DNA of 64,000 nt, taken from assembly GCF_021654165.1 (NCBI RefSeq), contig NZ_JAKFZN010000002.1, positions 239,001 through 303,000 on the forward strand. Reading direction: 5' to 3'. This DNA comes from Nereida sp. MMG025 (lineage in GTDB: Bacteria; Pseudomonadota; Alphaproteobacteria; Rhodobacterales; Rhodobacteraceae). Positions 53,862 to 61,678 of the stretch are shown one piece after another. Under the pieces are notes generated by a model. The model searched no databases and had not been told where the DNA came from. It was given only the letters and a program-made list of their open reading frames with translations. Numbering within the stretch: position 1 is the stretch's first letter; the number at the start of each line of letters is the position of its first letter. Made by a program: the position numbers and the translations under genes.

Positions 53862-54938
53862 ATGTTTGATGCGAAGGATTCTACATCAATGGACACAACC
53901 GCCGTTTGTCCGGCGCATGCTCCGTCGGATCACCCCAAGATCAAACCAGCCAAGGTGGGCATCTTGCTCGCCAATTTGGGAACGCCCGATAACTATGACT
54001 ACTGGTCAATGCGGCGTTATCTGAACGAATTTTTGTCTGACCGCCGCGTCATCGACTACAGCCCCTTTCTATGGCAGCCGCTGTTGCAGCTGATCATTTT
54101 GACCAAGCGCCCTTTTTCGAGCGGCGAAGCATATAAATCCATCTGGAACGAAGACGAAGGCGAAAGCCCGTTGATGACCATTACAAAAAAGCAGACCGCA
54201 AAAATCAAAGACCGAATGCACGCCACCTATGGCGACGATGTCATCGTTGATTTTTGTATGCGCTATGGCAATCCATCGACTAAATCCAAAGTTCGCGAAA
54301 TGATTGACGCGGGATGCCAGAAAATACTCTTTTTCCCGCTCTATCCGCATTATGCTGGCGCGACCTCGGCGACCGCGAATGACCAGTTTTTCCGCGTTTT
54401 GATGAAGGAAAAATGGCAGCCGCCCGTGCGCACGGTAGAGGCGTATTACGCTCGTCCAGATTATATCGAAGCTTTGGCGCAATCGATTGAAACGGCCTAT
54501 GCCAATGCCGAAAAGAAGCCCGAGATTTTGGTGTGCAGCTACCACGGTGTGCCGCAGCGCTACCTGATGGAGGGTGATCCGTATCACTGCCAATGCCAAA
54601 AAACCACGCGCCTGCTTAAAGAACGCTTGGGATGGGACGACACCCAGATTATCACGACGTTCCAGTCGAAATTCGGACCCGAAGAGTGGCTGCAGCCCTA
54701 CACTGTAGAGGAAGTGGCGCGCCTGGCCGAGAAGGGCAGAACAAACATTGCCGTCTGTGCCCCTGCATTTTCGGCCGACTGCATCGAAACGCTTGAAGAG
54801 ATCAATGAGGAGATCAAAGAAAGCTTCGAGGAGGCTGGCGGCGAAGATTTTCTCTACATTCCCTGTCTGAATGACGATGCGGCGCATATTGAGGCGCTTG
54901 GCAACATCATTGATGACAACCTCAAGGGTTGGATTTAG
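53862..54938 (+). CDS. hemH: Ferrochelatase
   Basis: A 358-residue ferrochelatase that inserts iron into protoporphyrin IX, the last step of heme synthesis. Landmarks are GILLANLGTPDNYDYWSM, FPLYPHYAGATSAT, the catalytic His in CSYHGVPQRYLMEGDPYHCQ, and TTFQSKFGPEEWLQPYT with NIAVCAPAFSADCIETLEEI near the C-terminus. It is followed by a convergent TbpB-like gene (13 bases). A 362-codon open frame on the opposite strand is an artefact. Confidence 0.97.
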   Translation: MFDAKDSTSMDTTAVCPAHAPSDHPKIKPAKVGILLANLGTPDNYDYWSMRRYLNEFLSDRRVIDYSPFLWQPLLQLIILTKRPFSSGEAYKSIWNEDEGESPLMTITKKQTAKIKDRMHATYGDDVIVDFCMRYGNPSTKSKVREMIDAGCQKILFFPLYPHYAGATSATANDQFFRVLMKEKWQPPVRTVEAYYARPDYIEALAQSIETAYANAEKKPEILVCSYHGVPQRYLMEGDPYHCQCQKTTRLLKERLGWDDTQIITTFQSKFGPEEWLQPYTVEEVARLAEKGRTNIAVCAPAFSADCIETLEEINEEIKESFEEAGGEDFLYIPCLNDDAAHIEALGNIIDDNLKGWI

Positions 54939-54951
54939 GGGTCGCTGCGCA

Positions 54952-55779
54952 TCACGGGTCACTACCTGTCCAAATGATAAGTAGTTCACCATTGTCGCCA
55001 GAAATGCCGGCGGTGGCGCCGATTTCATCTGCATCATCGCCCGCGAAAACGCCCTGCACCGAAATATCAATGTCTCCGAGCAGGATTTCACCACCGCCGC
55101 CAAAACCAGTCGCGCTTGCCGAAGTATCCCCACCATCCGAAAAAACAGCGCCATCAATTTGCAAGCCAGTCAGCGAAATCAGTTCATCGCCAGAGGCAGC
55201 GTAATCGTCGATTCCATCAATCGAGATCATTTGTCCGCCACCGCCAACATTGTCGTAGACCACATCCATTGACGCGTTACTTCCAAAGTTGATGGTCGTG
55301 GTGGCATCCATCGTCAGAGCATAGCTTGCCGAACCGTCATTGACCTGCACAACGGCAGATCCTACGAATTCTGCGGTGCCGGATTGCGGAACATCCACAG
55401 CGCTGGATTGCCTTGCAACCAGCTTAACATCGCCTGCGGCAGCTTCGAGGTGGCCGATATTGCTCATGCCAGCGGTCAGGTGGGACGGATCGATAGCAAA
55501 TCGAACATCCTCAATACGGATGGTGCCATCGTCTTGGGACAGGTCCAAATCCTGCAATGCGGCTGTTAGCGTTGCGCTATCAATTGAAATGCCTGTCACG
55601 GTGATAAACGTCTCTTCGGGCGGTGGCGGTGGCACCGGGGTAGGATCAGGGGTCGGAGGTTCGGGCGGTGCCACGACAACGGGATCATTGGCGGCACCAC
55701 CGCCGCCGCCACTTGCAATAAGCGTGACGCAAAAAAGCGTGGCAACGCACGCGCGCATGAAGAAATCCAAAAAGGTCAT
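54952..55779 (-). CDS. TbpB-like beta-barrel surface protein lacking a lipobox cysteine
   Basis: A 275-residue exported protein. The signal peptide (ACVATLFCVTLIA) is followed by a Gly5 stretch and a proline-rich linker (about 36-57). The C-terminal part (about 150-275) alternates beta-strand and Gly-rich turns, and ends in VQGVFAGDDADEIGATAGIS, resembling the small barrel of transferrin-binding-protein-like (Slam-dependent, hemophilin-type) proteins, where F-x-G-x-x-A-x-E-x-G is common. The expected lipobox Leu-x-x-Cys is LIAS followed by GGGGG: Ser (AGT) replaces Cys (TGT), so it is not obviously lipidated. It lies convergent to hemH. Heme or iron binding is a guess. Confidence 0.6.
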   Translation of the reverse strand: MTFLDFFMRACVATLFCVTLIASGGGGGAANDPVVVAPPEPPTPDPTPVPPPPPEETFITVTGISIDSATLTAALQDLDLSQDDGTIRIEDVRFAIDPSHLTAGMSNIGHLEAAAGDVKLVARQSSAVDVPQSGTAEFVGSAVVQVNDGSASYALTMDATTTINFGSNASMDVVYDNVGGGGQMISIDGIDDYAASGDELISLTGLQIDGAVFSDGGDTSASATGFGGGGEILLGDIDISVQGVFAGDDADEIGATAGISGDNGELLIIWTGSDP

Positions 55780-55818
55780 GCGGGCGTTCTAAATCAATAA
55801 AGTTGATACAACGCTAAC

Positions 55819-58173
55819 TCAGACCCAAAAATTATCCTCGCTCAGATCATCGACCGTTACACCCCAAAACGTGATCGTGGTCCCCTGATGGGTAAACTCC
55901 GCAAATCCGTTTTCGTTTGATTGAACGTAGTTTAAGGCCATTTGCCCTGACAAGATATCCTCAAAGCCGATCAATCGGACGGTATCGACCCTCACATCAA
56001 AGTCCGCGTTCAGGATCGTTGGATTGGCACCTGACAGCACTTGCGTCTCGCTAAAGTCGGCGATCAGGTCATTTCCGTCATTTGGCCGAAACACGAACAC
56101 ATCATACCCATCACCGCCTTCCAGCAAATCATCTCCTGTGCCGCCAATCAGCGTATCATCCCCTGCAAAATGGATCGCACCAAAATCGCCAACAAGTATG
56201 TCGTCGCCTGCCCCGCCACTGAGCGTATCATCACCGTAGCCCCCCAACAGGCGGTCATTCAGTGTCTCTTCCTCGCCGTCACTCGCATTATCGACGAGAT
56301 TGGCGCGACCCGAAATGTTCCACAGCACATCATTTCCACTGCCGCCGACCAGGTTTCCACCACCCAGACTGTCGAACACAAAATCGTCGCCCGCGCCGCC
56401 GAGCAACAGATCGCTGCCTTGTCCGCCAAGCAACGTATCATTGCCGGCACCGCCCTCCAGCTGGTTTGATCCTGCATCGCCTTCAATCCAGTCATCCCCG
56501 TTGGTGCCAATGACGCCTTCGATGGACTGGTAGGTATCACCTGCAGCGGCACCCGTGTTTAAATCAGGGGTTTCCAAAGACACCCGAATGTCATGCACAG
56601 CGCTATAGTCGACAAAGTCAAAGCCATCACCGCCCAGGAAATTGCTGCCTTCGAGGCTTGCTTCAAATCTATCGCCAGTTGGTGACCCCTCAAAAATCGG
56701 GGGCAAAGCAGGTGCATCGGGATCGATCAAATTTACAACTGGTCGATGAAGATCGGTGTTGAGCGCACCTTCCAGATCCTCAGGCAACAAGGGGGCACCA
56801 TCAAAGGAGCGGACAACCAGAACCTCTTGTCCAAAAATGAGCCGAATCCCGTTGTTTAGTGTCTCATATTCCAACTGGCTGAGGCTATAGATCATGCCCC
56901 AAGCGCTGATATCAATCCGGTCACGGCCAATCTCGAAATCACGGATAAGATCCACTCGCCCGTCTTTGCCAAGAATAAATGTATCAGCGCCTTCGCCGCC
57001 GCGCAGCGTATCATTACCAGTCCCATCAATCAGGATATCGTCACCGTCCCGCCCTTCAAGCGTTGTATCCTCGCCTTGGGCCCATAGAACATCATCCAGG
57101 TTTGTCCCGCGCGCACGTTCGTCTGAACCAGCGGACCGCTGCACACCGACAGAACTCGTATCGACAAAAAATTCAGCAAGCCCACCCGTCTGTTCACTAC
57201 TGAGGTAGATCGTAAATCCATCCGTGCTGGTATGGATCTGCACATCACTTATGTGACCCAAATTCGCGGTGATCGTATCATCAAAATTTTGGACGACATG
57301 GAATGTCCCATTGGGAAGAAGAGCCAGCAGACTAAATCCTCCATCGCCGCCACCGACAACAGCAAAACTATGTGCACCGACCTCGATGGTTTTGATCACA
57401 GATGGCACATCAAGGCGGCTTTCGCCCGTATCCTGAGCGATGTCTGTAACGATTAATGAACCGTCAGAATCGATCCTAATTAGGCCTAATGTGCCATGTT
57501 CAGTCGCGATCAGGACATAAGGCTCATCGGCGATATTTACCGATGAGATCTGGGTGATATTTGAAAAAGGAAGCCCATTTGCTACCCCGATTTCAGCCAT
57601 ATGGGTAAGGGCGCCGTCGCTGCCCTGCTCGAATAAGGTAATCCCCCCAGACAATGACGCAGTGACGATGTAGTGCGCAGCACCTTGTTCGATCTTAGCA
57701 AGGCCCGAGATGTCATTCAGATAGGTACCCGTCAGAACAGTCGAAGTGGACATCGCGGCGGTTTGACCTGCTGGAGCTACAAAACAGTGAAGCCCATCAA
57801 GACCATACCCGCCCGAATAGATGAATTGCATGTCGTCGCCAGACATTGAGAGCGCGTGAGCAGGGACGTTGGCGCCAGCGCCGTCTGAGGTAAACAGTTC
57901 GGCGGTATCATGCGGCGCAAGTAAGGTTCGGGCTTCGCTGCCATAATTCAGCGTTAAAAGTGAGAGGTTTGGCGGGGAAATGCCAGCCAGCGCAAGCGCG
58001 CCGACATTGTCGATAGAAAACACCCACTGCGCCGACACATCAAATCCGTAGGCAATCAGATACGGCTGACCATCAATATCGACGGTTTCCAGCCTTGCGA
58101 TGCGATCATCATCCAGATCAACACCTAATTGGACCCGCCCCTTAAACTCCAAATCCAGCATACTCGCCCCCAC
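55819..58173 (-). CDS. Large RTX (hemolysin-type calcium-binding) secreted protein
   Basis: A 784-residue protein. The first half (about 1-370) is a set of repeats with YLIAYG, HYIVTAS and YVLIATE segments, probably a beta-propeller. The second half has glycine-rich nonapeptide repeats (GRDGDDILI, GGEGADTFI, GGAGNDTLL, GGSGNDVLW, GGYGDDTLS, GGAGDDILV, GGTGDDLLE) that bind calcium and mark type I secretion. There is no N-terminal signal peptide, and the C-terminus ends in an aromatic-rich stretch (DDLSEDNFWV) typical of type I signals. The exporter genes lie 2.3 kb upstream on the same strand. Start at 58173 or, equally, at ATG 58161. Enzymatic activity is unknown. Confidence 0.85.
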   Translation of the reverse strand: MGASMLDLEFKGRVQLGVDLDDDRIARLETVDIDGQPYLIAYGFDVSAQWVFSIDNVGALALAGISPPNLSLLTLNYGSEARTLLAPHDTAELFTSDGAGANVPAHALSMSGDDMQFIYSGGYGLDGLHCFVAPAGQTAAMSTSTVLTGTYLNDISGLAKIEQGAAHYIVTASLSGGITLFEQGSDGALTHMAEIGVANGLPFSNITQISSVNIADEPYVLIATEHGTLGLIRIDSDGSLIVTDIAQDTGESRLDVPSVIKTIEVGAHSFAVVGGGDGGFSLLALLPNGTFHVVQNFDDTITANLGHISDVQIHTSTDGFTIYLSSEQTGGLAEFFVDTSSVGVQRSAGSDERARGTNLDDVLWAQGEDTTLEGRDGDDILIDGTGNDTLRGGEGADTFILGKDGRVDLIRDFEIGRDRIDISAWGMIYSLSQLEYETLNNGIRLIFGQEVLVVRSFDGAPLLPEDLEGALNTDLHRPVVNLIDPDAPALPPIFEGSPTGDRFEASLEGSNFLGGDGFDFVDYSAVHDIRVSLETPDLNTGAAAGDTYQSIEGVIGTNGDDWIEGDAGSNQLEGGAGNDTLLGGQGSDLLLGGAGDDFVFDSLGGGNLVGGSGNDVLWNISGRANLVDNASDGEEETLNDRLLGGYGDDTLSGGAGDDILVGDFGAIHFAGDDTLIGGTGDDLLEGGDGYDVFVFRPNDGNDLIADFSETQVLSGANPTILNADFDVRVDTVRLIGFEDILSGQMALNYVQSNENGFAEFTHQGTTITFWGVTVDDLSEDNFWV

Positions 58174-58270
58174 GATCTTGCTTGGGATGAGGCTATGACC
58201 TCAGGATTAACGAGGCCTTTGGCGATTTCGGTCATTTCAGGGCGATTGCATGCGAAAATTCAGGCAAAAA

Positions 58271-58298
58271 AAAGACGGCTGGAAAACCAGCCGTCTTT
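58271..58298 (-). terminator. Intrinsic terminator of the 59-aa gene
   Basis: AAAGACGGCTGG (58271-58282), loop AAAA and CCAGCCGTCTTT (58287-58298) form a perfect 12-pair hairpin; on the minus strand an eight-U run follows (58266-58273). It ends transcription of the small gene before the RTX gene, so the two are separately transcribed. Confidence 0.92.
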
Positions 58299-58319
58299 CG
58301 AGCAAATCAAATTTGCGTC

Positions 58320-58499
58320 TTAGCTTGCTGCAGCAGCGAACAAGAGCAGTGCCAGAACTGGCACGATGATACCACCATTCGAAGAACCAGCGGTGTCTTC
58401 GATGATGACTTCAGGTTCTACAACTGCATCCGAAAGGCCACCAGCAAAAGCTGTGGAAGCGGCAACTGACAGAACAGCGGCAAGTGCGATCTTTTTCAT
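58320..58499 (-). CDS. 59-residue exported small protein
   Basis: ATG 58499, preceded by GGAG, opens a 59-codon frame. The first 19 residues (MKKIALAAVLSVAASTAFA) form a signal peptide. The mature part has an acidic stretch (VVEPEVIIEDTAG), then SSNGG and a hydrophobic C-terminal helix (IIVPVLALLLFAAAA), so the mature peptide is probably anchored in the inner membrane. I recall that such proteins in Rhodobacterales are sometimes mislabelled ferrochelatase because they sit near hemH; this sequence has no ferrochelatase features. A hairpin lies in its leader (CGCTTGT at 58520-58526 with ACAAGCG at 58541-58547) and a strong terminator follows. Function is unknown. Confidence 0.85.
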   Translation of the reverse strand: MKKIALAAVLSVAASTAFAGGLSDAVVEPEVIIEDTAGSSNGGIIVPVLALLLFAAAAS

Positions 58500-58644
58500 T
58501 TTTCTCTCCAGAATTTGTCCGCTTGTCGATTAGTGAGGCAACAAGCGAACCCCAAGACTGTACCTCGTACGAATCGTAAAATCAGGTGTGCAGGCAAATT
58601 GCAAATTTCTTTGGAATTTCGCCGCCCACAAGTTTCCTAAAACG

Positions 58645-59253
58645 TCAAATAAGCAACACTTGTGTTCCCACATTGGTGAGAGCGAACAACTCTTGGATAT
58701 GTTCGTTATACAGACCGATGCAGCCATTGGACGAACGGCGCCCAATTTTGCGTGTGTCATGCGTTCCGTGAATCCGGTAATACGTCCAGCTGAGGTAAAG
58801 CGCATGTGTTCCCAGGGGGTTTTCCGGGCCAGGACCGATAAAATCAGGCCATTCAGGATTGCGCTCTTTCATCGACGGGGTCGGACGCCAGCTTGGGCCG
58901 TCAACCTTTTGGGTGACACGTGTCCGCCCTTTACGCGTCAGATCATCCGTCAGTGGCACGCTTGTTGGGTAAAGCTTGTAAACGCTTTCATCTTCCGACC
59001 AAAAGTGCAGCGCCCGCGATGTGATGTCGACCAATACGGCACCATTGTTGAGATTATCAAAATACGGTTGCCATTGTAGCGAACGGAAGCTTGATACGTT
59101 GCGGCGCACCACCTCTGACAGATCGCGTTCTACTTCTGTTGTCTCATCGGCCATTGCAGGCATGGCAGCTGTCGCCGCTACGGTGCCTGCAGATGCCGCA
59201 AGAAAGCCACGGCGGTTCAGGCTTGTTTTGGGTGTCGTCCACTTTGTCATCAT
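58645..59253 (-). CDS. L,D-transpeptidase with twin-arginine signal
   Basis: A 202-residue YkuD-domain enzyme that makes or remodels 3-3 peptidoglycan crosslinks or attaches proteins to the wall. The N-terminus has a twin-arginine signal (NRRGFLAASAGTV, residues 13-25). The catalytic motif is HGTHDTRKIGRRSSNGCI, with the nucleophile Cys and essential His. An IGPGPENPLGTHALYLSW segment is typical. It starts one codon after a second ATG (59253 or 59250). It is separated by a divergent CAP lipoprotein gene from a second L,D-transpeptidase. Confidence 0.9.
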   Translation of the reverse strand: MMTKWTTPKTSLNRRGFLAASAGTVAATAAMPAMADETTEVERDLSEVVRRNVSSFRSLQWQPYFDNLNNGAVLVDITSRALHFWSEDESVYKLYPTSVPLTDDLTRKGRTRVTQKVDGPSWRPTPSMKERNPEWPDFIGPGPENPLGTHALYLSWTYYRIHGTHDTRKIGRRSSNGCIGLYNEHIQELFALTNVGTQVLLI

Positions 59254-59413
59254 ATCTCTCCCGATTGGGGCAATTCAAACTCTGCCCTTAGATATGGCGA
59301 GAAAGTCGCAGTCGCAAATCAAACAAGCGTTAGATTGCCATGAATCTTTGCAAGTGGGTTTGATCCGCAACGCGCTTGGGCTACAGGTGGGAAAAAGCAG
59401 TTGGGTATCCAAG

Positions 59414-59923
59414 ATGGCACGTTTGATTACGACACTAACACTGGTTCTTTTCGCCTTGGCGGCATGTGCGCCAACGGCTCCATCTTTGGGATCGGATGGC
59501 AAGCCTTTGCCACAGCTCTACAAAATCCGCGATCGAGACAGCGCCAAGATCCAGTTTCGGGTGCTCGATTCGGTCAACGCCCTGCGCCAAGCGGCTGGCG
59601 CACCGCCCGTCCAACTGAATGCAGAACTGGCCGCCGCTGCGGCAACGCATTCGCGTGACATGTCCATACAAAACCGCCCGTGGCACTTTGGATCAGATGG
59701 ATCATCGCCCATCGATCGCGTGACACGCGCGGGGTATACTGGCCCATTCCTGGGCGAGGCGATTTCCGAGACGTATGAGACAGAACTCCAAACCCTTGCC
59801 GCATGGATGGAAGAACCCGGAACGCGTGAGGTGGTTTTGAACCCGAATGCGCAGAATATGGGATTCGCCTGGTTCCAGGAAGAAAACGGCAAGATTTGGT
59901 GGACGATGATTTTGGGCGGCTAA
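59414..59923 (+). CDS. CAP-domain lipoprotein
   Basis: A 169-residue lipoprotein. The signal peptide ends in the lipobox LAAC (Cys18 in ALAACAPT). The CAP/SCP domain (about 48-165) includes VLDSVNALRQAAGAPPVQLN, THSRDMSIQNRPWHFGSDG with the conserved His, and GEAISETY. Bacterial CAP proteins are often secreted and linked to cell-wall or sporulation functions. The open frame extends upstream to 59021, but the lipobox fixes the start at ATG 59414. It lies between two L,D-transpeptidase genes; a cell-wall link is inferred. Confidence 0.88.
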   Translation: MARLITTLTLVLFALAACAPTAPSLGSDGKPLPQLYKIRDRDSAKIQFRVLDSVNALRQAAGAPPVQLNAELAAAAATHSRDMSIQNRPWHFGSDGSSPIDRVTRAGYTGPFLGEAISETYETELQTLAAWMEEPGTREVVLNPNAQNMGFAWFQEENGKIWWTMILGG

Positions 59924-59929
59924 ACGGCC

Positions 59930-60430
59930 TTAGGGCAGAATATCAATGCGAGTGCCGTTTCGGACCATTGCGTAGATTTCTTCAATCTCATCGTCGTCTA
60001 CAGCGATGCAGCCCCACGTCCAATCCCCACGCGCTTTTGAAAAACGTGGGCCACGTCCATGAATAAAGATATCACCCCCGGGCTTTTGACCTAGGCGCGC
60101 TGCCTCTGCGCGATCTTGGGCATTCGGATAAGAAATGCCAAGAGACAGGTGAAAACGACTGTTGGCGTTGCGACGATCAATAAAGTATGTGCCCTCGGGT
60201 GTTTTTCCGTCACCTTCTACCGTTTTGTCACCCTTGGGCGCAAACCCAAGCGCGATACGGTAGCGCCGCAATATTGTGTCGTTGTGCATCAACCACATTC
60301 GTCTGCGTTTTTTGGCAACGATCAAATTGGTCACTTCGGGACCATTATAGCTTTTGAATTTTGATGGCTGCCCGCACCCTGCCAACAAAGCAGCCAATGA
60401 GACCATCATGGTTCGTCGTGTAAGTGTCAT
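59930..60430 (-). CDS. L,D-transpeptidase lipoprotein
   Basis: A 166-residue YkuD-domain protein. The signal peptide ends in LLAGC (Cys about residue 19), so it should be a lipoprotein. The catalytic region is IFIHGRGPRFSKARG followed by DWTWGCIAV, with the nucleophile Cys and a His. I start at ATG 60430 (MTLTRRTMMVS), which places the lipobox correctly; an ATG at 60466 adds 12 residues. It is convergent with the CAP gene (6 bases apart). Confidence 0.88.
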   Translation of the reverse strand: MTLTRRTMMVSLAALLAGCGQPSKFKSYNGPEVTNLIVAKKRRRMWLMHNDTILRRYRIALGFAPKGDKTVEGDGKTPEGTYFIDRRNANSRFHLSLGISYPNAQDRAEAARLGQKPGGDIFIHGRGPRFSKARGDWTWGCIAVDDDEIEEIYAMVRNGTRIDILP

Positions 60431-60508
60431 CCGTGTCTGCCTTGTTCCGCTATCTGCGCTTTGCACTGGGCAGCGCCCGAAGTGAAGTCAAAGTTTGGTG
60501 AGACGTGC

Positions 60509-61678
60509 CTAGGGCTCGCGTAGTGCTTCGCGCGATTTATAGAGAGGTTTCAAAAGATACTGCAAAACAGTCTTTTCGCCTGTGTGCAGTTCAACCTGTG
60601 CCTGCATACCGGGGCGGATTTCGATATACCTTTGCCGTTCTGTCAGGTTACTCAAATCAACATTAAGCGTGACCTTATAATGCGGGTCGCCATCGGGTTT
60701 GCGCTCATCCTTGAACGTGTCTGCCGATATGAACTGAACCGCGCCTTTCAAGCTGCCGTATATTGTATAGTCATAGGCTGACAGTTTGACCGTTGCTTCC
60801 TGTCCGCGCTTGATATTGGCGATATCCTCTGGCCGGACCCGTGCTTCGACAAAAAGCTCTTCATCCATTGGAATAATCTGGAAAATTTCTTCGCCCGGGC
60901 GAATGACGCCGCCGATTGTTGTAATGCTCAGGTTGTTCACAACACCGCGCATCGGAGAGACGATAATTGTGCGATCCAGTTGGTCTTGCGCCACTTTCAG
61001 ATTTTGGCGCAGATTGGCCAACTCTTTCAGCGTATCCGAATACATGCCCGCGCGTTCCAATTCGGATTGCGTCACCACTTCATTGTATTTGTTTTCCGCG
61101 TCACTGAACGTCTTGCGTGCGCGGGTCACTTCGATCGTCGAAACGATGTTGCGGGTGTAAAGGTCTTCCAGCAGATCCTTTTCCTTACGGGTTTGCCCCA
61201 TCACATTGCGCGCGCCATCCGTCCGGCTGACATAATCGGATTGACGTGCTTGTAACAAGGCACGCTCAGACGCGAACATCTCTGGCTGCCGTTCGGCCAG
61301 AATGTCTGGCACTGCAAAATCAAACGCACCTGCCATTTCCGCCTCCAGTCGAAGGCGGCGGATTTCAAGGGCGTCAATCTGTTCCTGAAGATCATCCACC
61401 TGGGTCTGAAACTTGGTGGAATAGAGTCTTGCCAGCACTTGTCCGGGGCTTACCTCGTCGCCTTGGCTGACCATCAGTTCAGCCAAAATGCCACCTTCAA
61501 GGTTTTGAATGATCTGCGGGCGCGAGGAGCTTATGATCTCGCCATCCGCGCGCACAATCTCGTCGATCCATGCAAACGCGGCCCAGGTCACGAACACCCC
61601 AAGCGTTGCAGCCACAAGCCAGATGATCAGGCTTGGGCCCCTCATGCTTTCGTTAAGTTCTGCGTCGATCGTAGCCAT
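60509..61678 (-). CDS. HlyD-family type I secretion adaptor
   Basis: A 389-residue membrane-fusion protein. One transmembrane helix (about 17-34, LIIWLVAATLGVFVTWAA) is followed by a lipoyl-like segment (QNLEGGILAELMVSQGDEVS), a coiled coil of about 130 residues and a C-terminal beta domain (EIRPGMQAQVELHTGE). It links the inner-membrane exporter to an outer-membrane TolC-like protein, which is not in the window. The ATG overlaps the ABC gene stop by one base (TGATG). Confidence 0.94.
   Translation of the reverse strand: MATIDAELNESMRGPSLIIWLVAATLGVFVTWAAFAWIDEIVRADGEIISSSRPQIIQNLEGGILAELMVSQGDEVSPGQVLARLYSTKFQTQVDDLQEQIDALEIRRLRLEAEMAGAFDFAVPDILAERQPEMFASERALLQARQSDYVSRTDGARNVMGQTRKEKDLLEDLYTRNIVSTIEVTRARKTFSDAENKYNEVVTQSELERAGMYSDTLKELANLRQNLKVAQDQLDRTIIVSPMRGVVNNLSITTIGGVIRPGEEIFQIIPMDEELFVEARVRPEDIANIKRGQEATVKLSAYDYTIYGSLKGAVQFISADTFKDERKPDGDPHYKVTLNVDLSNLTERQRYIEIRPGMQAQVELHTGEKTVLQYLLKPLYKSREALREP

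Noticed and set aside
54069-55157. 362-codon frame antisense to hemH
   Set aside because: It overlaps nearly all of a clear ferrochelatase gene and ends in the convergent gene region; no domain is visible.
56100-57050. CRISPR-like regular repeats
   Set aside because: The regular repeats are in coding sequence for calcium-binding nonapeptides of the RTX protein; there are no identical direct repeats with unique spacers.
53862-58499. Iron/heme uptake operon including hemH, the TbpB-like protein and the 59-aa protein
   Set aside because: The genes differ in orientation and are separated by a strong terminator, and no TonB receptor or Slam translocon is present, so a shared operon is not supported.
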